A model generated the notes under the pieces. That model was not told the DNA's origin. It searched no databases and saw nothing but the letters and a program-made list of their open reading frames with translations. From NCBI GenBank assembly GCA_964440915.1, contig CAYTTV010000007.1, forward strand, positions 1 to 64,000: 64,000 nucleotides of DNA, given 5' to 3'. A program made the translations under genes and the position numbers. Every line of letters begins with the position of its first letter. Within the stretch, counting starts at the first letter, position 1. Shown one piece after another: positions 46,857 to 55,105 of this stretch. Origin of the DNA: CAMPJM01 sp964440915 (GTDB lineage Bacteria > Bacteroidota > Bacteroidia > Cytophagales > Cyclobacteriaceae).

Positions 46857-46893
46857 TAGAAGTATGTGTTAGTGTTACAAAAACATACTTCTA
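46857..46893 (-). promoter_or_regulatory. Hairpin in the rpsM-rpsK spacer
   Basis: Perfect 11-bp stem (TAGAAGTATGT / ACATACTTCTA) with a 15-nt loop, in the only sizeable spacer between S13 and S11. No T run follows on the coding strand, so it is not a classic terminator; it may be an RNA processing site, stability element or regulatory structure. Confidence 0.45.
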
Positions 46894-46908
46894 GACTCAG
46901 CACTTTAT

Positions 46909-47286
46909 TTATTTAGTAGCTTTTTTCTTGTTAGCAACTGTCTTACGTTTTCCTTTCCTTGTTCTGGCGTTATTCTTTGTCTTCTGCCCTCTAACTGGAA
47001 GCCCTCGTCTGTGTCTAAGACCTCTGTAGCATCCAATATCCATCAAACGTTTAATGCTAAGTTGAACCTGTGATTTTAAAACACCCTCAACTTTAAAGTC
47101 TTCACTTATAATTGAACGAATAGCATTGGATTCATCATCACTCCACTCGCCAACCTTTTTGTTTATATCCACGCCCGCTCTTTTCAATATCTCTTGGGCT
47201 GAGCTACGTCCGATCCCAAAAATATAAGTAAGCCCTATTTCGCCTCTTTTATTATCGGGAATGTCTACACCTGAAATTCTAGCCAT
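46909..47286 (-). CDS. rpsM: 30S ribosomal protein S13
   Basis: 125 residues; MARISGVDIPDNKRGEIGLT at the N-terminus and the tRNA/rRNA-contacting RGLRHRRGLPVRGQKTKNNA near the C-terminus. Head protein at the subunit interface. Starts 2 nt after the rpmJ stop. Confidence 0.98.
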   Translation of the reverse strand: MARISGVDIPDNKRGEIGLTYIFGIGRSSAQEILKRAGVDINKKVGEWSDDESNAIRSIISEDFKVEGVLKSQVQLSIKRLMDIGCYRGLRHRRGLPVRGQKTKNNARTRKGKRKTVANKKKATK

Positions 47287-47288
47287 AA

Positions 47289-47405
47289 TTAACCTTGTCT
47301 TTGTTTGAATCTTGGGTTCTTCTTGTTGATAACGTATAACTTTCCGTTTCTACGGATAATTTTACAGTCAGCACTTCTCTTTTTTACTGATGCTCTAACC
47401 TTCAT
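47289..47405 (-). CDS. rpmJ: 50S ribosomal protein L36 (zinc-free form)
   Basis: 38 residues: MKVRASVKKRSADCKIIRRN at the start and NPRFKQRQG at the end, so clearly L36. Only one of the four usual zinc ligands (Cys14) remains; the others are Ser/Arg, Asn and Phe. This is the C-minus form common in Bacteroidota. Lies between infA and rpsM, the standard position. Confidence 0.95.
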   Translation of the reverse strand: MKVRASVKKRSADCKIIRRNGKLYVINKKNPRFKQRQG

Positions 47406-47455
47406 GATTTTTCAAATTTATTATATTAACGAAAGTGCTCCGTACTTTCATGAAT

Positions 47456-47674
47456 TTACTTGTATCGATAAACTATTCTGCCCTTACTAAGATCATATGG
47501 AGACATTTCCAATTTAACCTTATCGCCAGGCAATATCTTTATATAATTCATCCGCATCTTTCCAGAAATATGCGCAATAAGCTGATGTCCATTCTCAAGT
47601 TCCACTCGGAACATTGCGTTAGACAAAGCCTCTACTATAGTTCCGTCTTGCTCAATAGATGATTGTTTTGCCAT
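47456..47674 (-). CDS. infA: Translation initiation factor IF-1
   Basis: 72 residues, single OB-fold S1-like domain: IEQDGTIVEALSNAMFRVEL, HISGKMRMNYIKILPGDKV and the ending DLSKGRIVYRYK. Binds the A site of the 30S subunit during initiation. One nucleotide separates it from the map stop, so translation is probably coupled. Confidence 0.98.
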   Translation of the reverse strand: MAKQSSIEQDGTIVEALSNAMFRVELENGHQLIAHISGKMRMNYIKILPGDKVKLEMSPYDLSKGRIVYRYK

Positions 47675-47675
47675 T

Positions 47676-48449
47676 CTAAAATTTAAATACTTCTTCTATA
47701 TATTTATGTGTTGTAAGAACTTCAGTTTTACCATTTATAATGGCTACTGTATGTTCATAATGTGCTGAAGGCTTCCTGTCTGCCGTTCGTATCGTCCACC
47801 CATCTGCTTCTTGCACAACATTTCTCACTCCTAAATTCACCATTGGTTCAATAGCGATGACCAATCCATTCTTAAGTAAAGCTCCTTTGCCTCGTTTTCC
47901 ATAGTTAGGTACTTCAGGTGATTCATGTAGGTTTTTACCTAAGCCATGTCCCACAAGTTCCCTTACTATCGAGTAACCAAAAGACTCTACATGCTGTTGA
48001 ATTGAAAACCCTATATCTCCTATTCTATTTCCTAAAACAGCCTTCTCAATACCTATATAAAGCGACTCTTTTGTCACTTTCAACAAATTAAGGACTTCTT
48101 TGCTTACTTCCCCAACTGGATAGGTGTAAGCGCAATCGCTATGAAATCCCTTATAATACACGCCTCCATCTATAGAGATTATGTCGCCTTCCTTTAATTC
48201 ATAATCGCTAGGAAATCCGTGTACTACATTTTCATTAACAGATACACATAGTGAGGCTGGAAATCCATTAAAACCCTTAAAGGAAGGTTTACCTCCATGA
48301 TCAAGAATAAAACGTTCAGCTTCTTTATCTAGCGTTTTAGTTTGTATTCCTGGCTTAATCATTGAAGCAACAAGGCCATGTGCACGAGACAAAATCTCTC
48401 CACTTTCCCTTATCTTTTCAATGTCTTCTTCAGTTTTATAATAAATCAT
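47676..48449 (-). CDS. map: Methionine aminopeptidase, type I
   Basis: 257 residues. Removes the N-terminal Met of new proteins. Metal ligands are seen in ISIDGGVYYKGFHSDCAYTY (two Asp), ELVGHGLGKNLHESPEVPNY (His), IAIEPMVNLG (Glu) and the late HYEHTVAII (His and Glu). Located between secY and infA as in many bacteria; a stop-to-start gap of 7 nt from secY. Confidence 0.97.
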   Translation of the reverse strand: MIYYKTEEDIEKIRESGEILSRAHGLVASMIKPGIQTKTLDKEAERFILDHGGKPSFKGFNGFPASLCVSVNENVVHGFPSDYELKEGDIISIDGGVYYKGFHSDCAYTYPVGEVSKEVLNLLKVTKESLYIGIEKAVLGNRIGDIGFSIQQHVESFGYSIVRELVGHGLGKNLHESPEVPNYGKRGKGALLKNGLVIAIEPMVNLGVRNVVQEADGWTIRTADRKPSAHYEHTVAIINGKTEVLTTHKYIEEVFKF

Positions 48450-48456
48450 TCAACTT

Positions 48457-49770
48457 CTAAGCAACAGCAATATTCTGTGACCTACCTTTTACCCGTCCAG
48501 ACTTCATCATCCCCTCATAGTGCCTCATCAATAGGTAGCTTTCAATCTGCTGTAATGTGTCTAAAATAACACCAACCATAATGAGTAGCGAAGTTCCACC
48601 ATAAAATTGGGCAAACTCACGCGTCACTCCGAAAATGCTCGCAATAGCTGGCAATATTGCTACGATAGCTAAAAATATAGAACCAGGCAGCGTAATTTTG
48701 GTCAGAATATTATCTATGAATTCTGAAGTTTGTCTTCCAGGTTTGATGCCTGGTATAAAACCACCATTCCTTTTCATATCGTCTGCTATCTGATTCGGAT
48801 TTACCGTAATAGCAGTATAGAAGAAGGTAAATACAATAACCAAAATACCGAATACAACATTGTATTGCCATGTCGTGAAATCGGAAAATGTAGCACCAAT
48901 ATAAGCCGCAGTATCACTGGAATCTTGCCAAAGCCCTGCAAGCATTGCTGGTAAAAACATCAGTGACTGAGCAAATATGATAGGCATTACGCCAGAAGCG
49001 TTTATCTTTAAAGGAATATATTGCCTCTGCCCTCCATATACTTTATTCCCTACTACTTGTTTAGCATATTGAACCGGTATCCTTCTTACGGCCTGTGTCA
49101 ACATAACAACCGCCATGACCACAAAGAACAATACTACTATCTCAATAATAAACAACAAAGCACCACTCATGCCTTTTGAAGCTGCTTCAAATATAATAGA
49201 CTGTGGAAAGCGGCTAATGATACCAATCATGATTAACATGGAAATACCGTTACCAATTCCTTTATCTGTAATACGCTCTCCTAACCACATACAAAACATT
49301 GTACCAGAGGTGAGGATTATAACTGCTGAAATCGTAAAGAATGTCCTGTCTATTAATATTGCTTCGGCAGGTATCGTAGTGGTAAGATAGGCGGATCCTT
49401 GCGCCAATGTAATTAAAATGGTCAAGACCCTTGTAATCTGATTAATCTTATTCCTACCCGACTCGCCTTCTTTCTGCAACTTTTGGAAGTACGGAACCGC
49501 AATCGTCAACAATTGCACAACAATTGAGGCAGAGATATATGGCATAATACCTAAACCAAAAATGGAGGCATTGCTAAATGCACCTCCTAGGAAAGTATCT
49601 AATAATCCAAATATCCCTTGAGCTTCATTTAATTTGGAAGGGTCTATACCCGGTAATACTACAAAAGATCCTAGTCTGAAAATAACCAAAAACCCTAAGG
49701 TATTGAGTATCCTTATCCTAAGATCTTCAATAGAAAATATATTCCTTATTGTAGTGAAGAATTTTTTCAT
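48457..49770 (-). CDS. secY: Protein translocase subunit SecY
   Basis: 437 residues, ten membrane helices. Pore of the Sec translocon. Seen: N-terminal RILNTLGFLVIFRLGSFVVL, plug/helix 2 region with FSNASIFGLGIMPYISASI, the cytoplasmic loop RRIPVQYAKQVVG, and NPNQIADDMKRNGGFIPGIK before the last helices. Directly downstream of rplO (3 nt), matching the spc operon. Confidence 0.98.
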   Translation of the reverse strand: MKKFFTTIRNIFSIEDLRIRILNTLGFLVIFRLGSFVVLPGIDPSKLNEAQGIFGLLDTFLGGAFSNASIFGLGIMPYISASIVVQLLTIAVPYFQKLQKEGESGRNKINQITRVLTILITLAQGSAYLTTTIPAEAILIDRTFFTISAVIILTSGTMFCMWLGERITDKGIGNGISMLIMIGIISRFPQSIIFEAASKGMSGALLFIIEIVVLFFVVMAVVMLTQAVRRIPVQYAKQVVGNKVYGGQRQYIPLKINASGVMPIIFAQSLMFLPAMLAGLWQDSSDTAAYIGATFSDFTTWQYNVVFGILVIVFTFFYTAITVNPNQIADDMKRNGGFIPGIKPGRQTSEFIDNILTKITLPGSIFLAIVAILPAIASIFGVTREFAQFYGGTSLLIMVGVILDTLQQIESYLLMRHYEGMMKSGRVKGRSQNIAVA

Positions 49771-49773
49771 AAT

Positions 49774-50220
49774 TTAAAGCACGGTTGTTTTCCCGCCTAA
49801 CTTTTCAATTGCCTGTTGAGCAGAAGAAGAAAAAGCATGTGCAGATACATCCACTTTAGTTTTCAGTTCTCCCCTACCTAATATCTTAACCAAATCTTTC
49901 TTAGCAGCCAACCCGTGTTCCACCAACAAATTAAAATCAACAACTTCCGCATTTGTTAGTTCTACTAATTCCTGTAGCGTATCCAAATTAATAGCTTTCA
50001 GTTCGATTCTATTGGGGCTAACAAATCCAAATTTAGGCACACGGCGTTGAAGTGGCATTTGTCCACCTTCAAATCCCAATTTGCTTTTATATCCAGACCT
50101 AGATTTTGCACCTTTATGGCCTCTTGTAGAGGTTCCACCTCTGCCAGAACCAGTTCCGCGACCTATTCTTTTTCTATTCTTTACAGAGCCAGAGGCAGGT
50201 TTTATAGTATTTAATCTCAT
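49774..50220 (-). CDS. rplO: 50S ribosomal protein L15
   Basis: 148 residues; Gly/Arg-rich N-terminal extension RIGRGTGSGRGGTSTRGHKG and a globular C-terminus ending AIEKLGGKTTVL. Late-assembly large-subunit protein. A 96-nt spacer separates it from rpmD upstream. Confidence 0.98.
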   Translation of the reverse strand: MRLNTIKPASGSVKNRKRIGRGTGSGRGGTSTRGHKGAKSRSGYKSKLGFEGGQMPLQRRVPKFGFVSPNRIELKAINLDTLQELVELTNAEVVDFNLLVEHGLAAKKDLVKILGRGELKTKVDVSAHAFSSSAQQAIEKLGGKTTVL

Positions 50221-50316
50221 TTTTGAAGCTAATTTGTTACGATAGAAGCCCTAGTCTTCCTTTGTAATCACACATATTTTAAAATGAAAACCCTAAAGAC
50301 TTTCATTACATAAATC

Positions 50317-50496
50317 TTAAACTGTTGCAACAGAAACAAGATGGCTAACTTTTCTTACCATACCTGCTATTTGAGGCGTATTCTCGACCTCAACCGTTCT
50401 GTTGATTTTGCCTAAACCTAAAGCTTGAATTGTCAACTTTTGGTTTTTTGGTCTTCTTATAGTACTCCTTACTTGTGTTATTCTGATCTTGGCCAT
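50317..50496 (-). CDS. rpmD: 50S ribosomal protein L30
   Basis: 59 residues from MAKIRITQVRSTIRRPKNQK, the normal L30 N-terminus; a longer frame upstream lies inside rpsE and is rejected. The GLGKINRTVEVENTPQIAGM block is typical. Starts 4 nt after the rpsE stop. Confidence 0.97.
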   Translation of the reverse strand: MAKIRITQVRSTIRRPKNQKLTIQALGLGKINRTVEVENTPQIAGMVRKVSHLVSVATV

Positions 50497-50500
50497 CTTC

Positions 50501-51019
50501 CTATCCGTTAAAAACTTTAGACAATGATATACCTCTTTGAGCTGCCACTGCATGTGCATCTCTCATATTGTGCAAAGCATCAAAAGTTGCTTTAACAACG
50601 TTATGCGGATTTGATGAACCTTTTGACTTTGCCAAAACATCTGTAATTCCTGCACTTTCAAGTACAGCCCTTACGGAGCCGCCAGAAAGTACACCAGTAC
50701 CTTTTGCAGCAGGCTTAAGCAGAACATAACCACCACTATATTTTCCTTCGGCAGAGTGAGGCACTGTTCCATTAATGATAGGCACCTTTACCAAATTCTT
50801 TTTAGCGTCGTCTATGCCTTTAGTAATAGCGTCAGTAACTTCGTTAGCCTTTCCCAATCCATATCCTACTACACCGTTACCATCTCCAACAACAACAATG
50901 GCGGAAAAACTGAACCTTCGTCCACCCTTAACTACTTTCGCTACTCTTTTTATAGCAACAACTCGTTCTTTAAGTTCGATGTCGCTTGTCTTTACTGATC
51001 TTGAACTACCTTGAGACAT
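50501..51019 (-). CDS. rpsE: 30S ribosomal protein S5
   Basis: 172 residues; double-stranded RNA-binding N-domain with RVAKVVKGGRRFSFSAIVVV and GYGLGKANEV, C-domain with SGGSVRAVLESAGITDVLAK. Acts in translational accuracy and 30S assembly. 66 nt after rplR. Confidence 0.98.
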   Translation of the reverse strand: MSQGSSRSVKTSDIELKERVVAIKRVAKVVKGGRRFSFSAIVVVGDGNGVVGYGLGKANEVTDAITKGIDDAKKNLVKVPIINGTVPHSAEGKYSGGYVLLKPAAKGTGVLSGGSVRAVLESAGITDVLAKSKGSSNPHNVVKATFDALHNMRDAHAVAAQRGISLSKVFNG

Positions 51020-51085
51020 AATATGATTTTTATCTGCCTGTTCTATTGGTAAAAGTACTTTCTATACTTTATATAATAGAATAAA

Positions 51086-51436
51086 TTAAAATTTTAACCC
51101 TGCTTCTCTTGCTCCTTCTGCCAAAGCTTTGATTCTGCCATGGTATAAGTAACCATTCCTATCAAACACAACCTGATCAATACCACTTTGAGTAGCCTTT
51201 TCACCAAGCTTTGTTCCTACAACCTTGGCCAGTTCTATGTCAATATTGCTCTTATCGCTCACTTCAGAGCTGGCAATAGAAACCAACGTGTGCCCCTTAG
51301 TATCGTCGATCAATTGAGCATAAATAGCCCTATTGCTTCTATACACTGAAAGTCTGGGCTTCTCAGCAGTACCACTGATCTTACGACGGATACTCTTCTT
51401 AATTCTGAACTTTCTATCTTGCTTATTCTTAGACAT
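51086..51436 (-). CDS. rplR: 50S ribosomal protein L18
   Basis: 116 residues; KPRLSVYRSNRAIYAQLIDD and the C-terminal DRNGYLYHGRIKALAEGARE identify L18, which binds 5S rRNA with L5. 10 nt after rplF. Confidence 0.98.
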   Translation of the reverse strand: MSKNKQDRKFRIKKSIRRKISGTAEKPRLSVYRSNRAIYAQLIDDTKGHTLVSIASSEVSDKSNIDIELAKVVGTKLGEKATQSGIDQVVFDRNGYLYHGRIKALAEGAREAGLKF

Positions 51437-51446
51437 CTTATATTAA

Positions 51447-52001
51447 TTATTTAGCAGCAGTTTTACCAGCCTTACGTCTTACAACTTCGCCTACAAAACG
51501 AATACCCTTGCCTTTATAAGGCTCTACTTTTCTGTATGACCTAATCTTGGCCGCTACTTGCCCTATAAGCTGTTTATCGATTCCTTCTAAAGTAACTATT
51601 GGGTTTTTCCCTTTTGCGGTTTCAGCCTTTACACTGATCTCTTTAGGGATGCCCATAAATATATTATGTGAATAGCCTAAGTTTAGCTCAAGAATATTGT
51701 CTTGCGCAGTTGCCCTGTATCCAACACCTACTAGCTCAAGTTCTTTCTTATAGCCGTTAGTTACCCCTTCGATCATATTATTGATCAATGTCCTATACAA
51801 TCCATGGAGAGATTTGTGCCTTTTTTGTTCGGTAGGACGTTTCAATACAATTTCGCCCTCTTCTATTGCTAGTTCTATATCAGGATTAACTTCCTGAGCA
51901 AGTGTACCTTTAGGTCCTTTTACTGTAACCAAGTTGTCTGTAGAAATATCTACAGTTACTCCGGAGGGAAGGCTGATGGGTTTTTTACCTATTCTAGACA
52001 T
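51447..52001 (-). CDS. rplF: 50S ribosomal protein L6
   Basis: 184 residues, two L6 domains: SRIGKKPISLPSGVTVDIST and the C-terminal IRSYRKVEPYKGKGIRFVGE. Sits near the factor-binding site. Part of the spc run. Confidence 0.98.
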   Translation of the reverse strand: MSRIGKKPISLPSGVTVDISTDNLVTVKGPKGTLAQEVNPDIELAIEEGEIVLKRPTEQKRHKSLHGLYRTLINNMIEGVTNGYKKELELVGVGYRATAQDNILELNLGYSHNIFMGIPKEISVKAETAKGKNPIVTLEGIDKQLIGQVAAKIRSYRKVEPYKGKGIRFVGEVVRRKAGKTAAK

Positions 52002-52014
52002 TTTCTTTCCTCAA

Positions 52015-52413
52015 TTAATAAACGTGACATAATACTTCACCCCCAATATTCATATTCTTTGCTTCCTTATCAGTGATAACACCTTTAGAAGTAGAAAGAA
52101 TTGCAATACCTAAGCCATTTAGTACACGGGGCATTTGCTCCGCATTGGTATATTTTCTCAAGCCAGGCTTACTGATACGCTCTAGGTGAACGATGGCAGA
52201 AGCTTTGGTTTCAGGATTATATTTTAGTGCAATTTTTATAATTCCTTGCACGTTAACATCATCTATAAACTTATAATTTTGAATATAGCCTTTGTCGTAT
52301 AGTACCTTGGTGATTTCCTTCTTTATATTGGACGCAGGGATGTCTACCACTCGATGATTGGCTTTAATCGCATTCCTGAGCCTGGTCAAATAATCAGCTA
52401 TTGGATCCGTCAT
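52015..52413 (-). CDS. rpsH: 30S ribosomal protein S8
   Basis: 132 residues; DPIADYLTRLRNAIKANHRV at the start, STSKGVITDKEAKNMNIGGE near the end. In E. coli S8 also represses the spc operon at the L5 message. A 90-nt spacer lies upstream, before rpsN. Confidence 0.98.
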   Translation of the reverse strand: MTDPIADYLTRLRNAIKANHRVVDIPASNIKKEITKVLYDKGYIQNYKFIDDVNVQGIIKIALKYNPETKASAIVHLERISKPGLRKYTNAEQMPRVLNGLGIAILSTSKGVITDKEAKNMNIGGEVLCHVY

Positions 52414-52503
52414 GGTTTCTCAATCTATTTAATCTTTACACACCGCAAATCGGCCTGCAAAAATACAGAACATTTTATATAAAAAAAACAAAAAGAAAAT
52501 AAT

Positions 52504-52773
52504 TTACCAACTAGCTTTCGTAATGCCAGGTATTTTCCCAAAAGATGCCATTTCTCTGAACGTCACCCTAGAAATACCAAACTTCCTCATATAGCCCCTA
52601 GGCCTACCCGTTAGTTTGCATCTGTTGTGCAATCTAACTCTCGAAGAGTTTCTTGGTAATTTATCAAGACCTTCGTAGTCACCAGCTGCCTTTAATTCTT
52701 TTCTCTTAGCAGCATACTTTTCTACAAGCCTTTCTCTCTTTCTTTCTCTTGCTTTTATAGCTTCTCTTGCCAT
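52504..52773 (-). CDS. rpsN: 30S ribosomal protein S14 (zinc-free form)
   Basis: 89 residues, single Cys only (LHNRCKLTGRPRGYMRKFGI), so the C-minus form; the C-terminal FREMASFGKIPGITKASW is diagnostic. Between rplE (2 nt upstream) and rpsH. Confidence 0.98.
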   Translation of the reverse strand: MAREAIKARERKRERLVEKYAAKRKELKAAGDYEGLDKLPRNSSRVRLHNRCKLTGRPRGYMRKFGISRVTFREMASFGKIPGITKASW

Positions 52774-52775
52774 AA

Positions 52776-53333
52776 TTATTTATTTTTTTTGTTTGTAAAA
52801 GGCAAACCTAATGCCTTCAACAGTTCATAACTTTCTTCGTCGGTTGGGGCATCGGTCACAAATGTGATATCCATTCCACTTATCCGATTAATCTTATCTA
52901 TACTGATTTCAGGGAAAATAATTTGCTCCTTTACTCCGAGCGTATAATTTCCTCTTCCGTCAAAACCTTTGTCACTAATCCCTCTAAAATCACGCACCCT
53001 AGGCAGAGCGATTGTTATCAATCTGTCGATAAACTCGTACATCCTGTTACCCCTAAGTGTTACTTTTGCGCCGATCGGCATCCCTTCTCTAAGTTTGAAG
53101 TTAGATACAGAAGTTTTAGCAATAGTAGCCACAGCTTTCTGACCTGTAATGGTAGATAGTTCCTCCACACCAATATCAACAAGCTTTTTATCGGAAACCG
53201 CAGCTCCAATACCCTTATTGATCGTGACTTTTGTCACTTTTGGCACCTGCATAACAGATTTGTATTCAAACTTTTCTTTCAATGCAGGAACAATCTCCTG
53301 TTGATATTTATCTTTTAATCTCGGATTTGCCAT
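52776..53333 (-). CDS. rplE: 50S ribosomal protein L5
   Basis: 185 residues from MANPRLKDKYQQEIVPALKE; upstream in-frame codons lie within rplX and are rejected. Binds 5S rRNA. KVTINKGIGAAVSD, LREGMPIGAKVTLRG and LPRVRDFRGI are family signatures. One nucleotide separates it from the rplX stop. Confidence 0.97.
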   Translation of the reverse strand: MANPRLKDKYQQEIVPALKEKFEYKSVMQVPKVTKVTINKGIGAAVSDKKLVDIGVEELSTITGQKAVATIAKTSVSNFKLREGMPIGAKVTLRGNRMYEFIDRLITIALPRVRDFRGISDKGFDGRGNYTLGVKEQIIFPEISIDKINRISGMDITFVTDAPTDEESYELLKALGLPFTNKKNK

Positions 53334-53334
53334 C

Positions 53335-53673
53335 TTATATAAAATCTCCTGTTTTTTTAGAATACCGCTGAAGCTTATTCTTATCATTGAGTTTTCTACC
53401 TATTCTGGTCGCTTCTCCTGTAGCAGGATCTACTACCATCAAGTTGCTAACATGAATGGGAGCTTCTATTTTATCAATCCCTCCATTAGGGTTAGCTGCA
53501 GAAGGCTTTCTATGCTTAGTCACCAAGTTGATGCCCCCTACTATCGCTTTTTGTTTGGTTGTTATTACTTCCAAGACCTCTCCGGTTTTTCCCCTAGAGT
53601 TCCCAGAAAGTACCTTCACCGTGTCTCCCTTCTTGATATGAAGTTTAACTTTCTTATTAGATGCTTTCTCCAT
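53335..53673 (-). CDS. rplX: 50S ribosomal protein L24
   Basis: 112 residues; KOW motif HIKKGDTVKVLSGNSRGKTG, then KHRKPSAANPNGGIDKIEAP. Assembly initiator of the large subunit. Preceded by rplN, 2 nt apart. Confidence 0.98.
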   Translation of the reverse strand: MEKASNKKVKLHIKKGDTVKVLSGNSRGKTGEVLEVITTKQKAIVGGINLVTKHRKPSAANPNGGIDKIEAPIHVSNLMVVDPATGEATRIGRKLNDKNKLQRYSKKTGDFI

Positions 53674-53675
53674 TA

Positions 53676-54044
53676 TTATAAAACTTCAGGTGCCAATGAC
53701 ACAATTTTCATAAACTGCTTTTCTCTGAGCTCACGAGCAACAGGACCGAAAATCCTTGTGCCTCTTGGCTCATTGTTATTATTTAAAAGAACAGCCGCAT
53801 TGTCTTCAAAACGAATGTACGAGCCATCTTTCCTTCGAATCTCCTTTTTTGTTCTTACAATAACTGCCTTTGAAACAGTACCTTTTTTAAGACTACTGGA
53901 TGAAAGAGCGGATTTTACGGTAACAACAATTTTATCACCTATAGAAGCATATCTTTTACCAGTACCTCCCAAAACTCGGATACACAACACTTCCTTTGCA
54001 CCACTGTTATCCGCAACGTTTAATCTAGACTCTTGCTGTATCAT
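53676..54044 (-). CDS. rplN: 50S ribosomal protein L14
   Basis: 122 residues, the usual full length; IQQESRLNVADNSGAKEVLC at the start and RGTRIFGPVARELREKQFMK near the end. Interface protein. 2 nt after rpsQ. Confidence 0.98.
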   Translation of the reverse strand: MIQQESRLNVADNSGAKEVLCIRVLGGTGKRYASIGDKIVVTVKSALSSSSLKKGTVSKAVIVRTKKEIRRKDGSYIRFEDNAAVLLNNNNEPRGTRIFGPVARELREKQFMKIVSLAPEVL

Positions 54045-54046
54045 GA

Positions 54047-54304
54047 TTATTTAGCTCTTTCAATAATTTCAATTAATCTCCAACGCTTGTTTTTGCTTAA
54101 TGGACGACTCTCCATAATTTTTACGGTATCTCCTATGCCACATTCGTTTTTCTCGTCATGTGCCATAAACTTAGTAGTCTTACCAATAAACTTCCCGTAC
54201 ATTGGGTGTTTCACCCTTCTTTGGACAGCAACAGTAATTGTACTGTTCATTTTGTTGCTGACAACTTTTCCGATTCTTTCTTTTCTGAGATTTCTGGGCT
54301 CCAT
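54047..54304 (-). CDS. rpsQ: 30S ribosomal protein S17
   Basis: 85 residues, OB fold: RIGKVVSNKMNSTITVAVQR, VKHPMYGKFIGKTTKFMAHD, then GDTVKIMESRPLSKNKRWRL. Primary 16S rRNA binder. 8 nt after rpmC. Confidence 0.98.
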   Translation of the reverse strand: MEPRNLRKERIGKVVSNKMNSTITVAVQRRVKHPMYGKFIGKTTKFMAHDEKNECGIGDTVKIMESRPLSKNKRWRLIEIIERAK

Positions 54305-54312
54305 TTCTTTAC

Positions 54313-54507
54313 TTATTTTGAAAGTTCCTTGGCACGAATAGCCGTTTTAAGTCTAGCCACTTGCTTTTTTGACTCCTGAATTTTCATAGGATTTTCTATA
54401 GGAGTTATGGCGTGAGCAAACCTCAACTTTTGAAGTGTTTCCGTCTCTATGGATAACCTTTCGTTAAGCTCTTCAACGCTTAGGCCTGATATTTCTGAGT
54501 TTTTCAT
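54313..54507 (-). CDS. rpmC: 50S ribosomal protein L29
   Basis: 64 residues, two-helix protein at the tunnel exit: EISGLSVEELNERLSIETET and KLRFAHAITPIENPMKIQES. Normal length; 60 nt after rplP. Confidence 0.97.
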   Translation of the reverse strand: MKNSEISGLSVEELNERLSIETETLQKLRFAHAITPIENPMKIQESKKQVARLKTAIRAKELSK

Positions 54508-54567
54508 CTGAGCATTAAATTTAAACCAAAGCTATTATAAAGTAAGTTTTGGTGTATATAGTATCTT

Positions 54568-54987
54568 CTATGCCACGTAGTCTCTACGTACCACAAATTT
54601 TGTCTTAATCGGCAGCTTTTGTGCAGCTAAACGCAAAGACTCTTGGGCGACATCCATGTTAATACCTGTAGATTCAAAAAGAATTGTTCCTGGTCTAACT
54701 ACCGCTACCCAATACTCTGGGGCTCCTTTACCTTTACCCATCCTTACCTCAGCAGGTTTCTTTGTAATGGGCTTGTCTGGAAATATTCTTATCCAAACCT
54801 GTCCTTCTCTTTTCATAGCTCTGGTCATGGCAATACGGGCAGCCTCGATTTGACGACTAGTAATCCATCCAGGCTCCAAAGCCTTTATTCCAAAGGATCC
54901 GAATGCTAAGGTATGCCCTCTTTGAGCTATGCCTCTTACCCTTCCTTTCTGCTTTTTTCTAAACTTGGTTCTTTTCGGCTGTAACAT
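54568..54987 (-). CDS. rplP: 50S ribosomal protein L16
   Basis: 139 residues: MLQPKRTKFRKKQKGRVRGI at the start; IRIFPDKPITKKPAEVRMGK, then PEYWVAVVRPGTILFE. Helps organise the peptidyl-transferase/A-site region. A 118-nt AT-rich spacer with no evident feature separates it from rpsC. Confidence 0.98.
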   Translation of the reverse strand: MLQPKRTKFRKKQKGRVRGIAQRGHTLAFGSFGIKALEPGWITSRQIEAARIAMTRAMKREGQVWIRIFPDKPITKKPAEVRMGKGKGAPEYWVAVVRPGTILFESTGINMDVAQESLRLAAQKLPIKTKFVVRRDYVA

Positions 54988-55105
54988 CTTGTGTTCTATT
55001 TATCCTTTTAGGTCTTTATTTCGAATCTATATTCCCAAACCTAAAACCTTTGTTTTAAAATTTTACGATTATTCAGATCGAAACCTTGATTCGTAAACCT
55101 AAAAT

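Noticed and set aside
54988..55105. Similar AAACCTAAAA stretches in the rplP-rpsC spacer
   Set aside because: Short AT-rich similarity only; no stable hairpin or conserved unit could be built from it.
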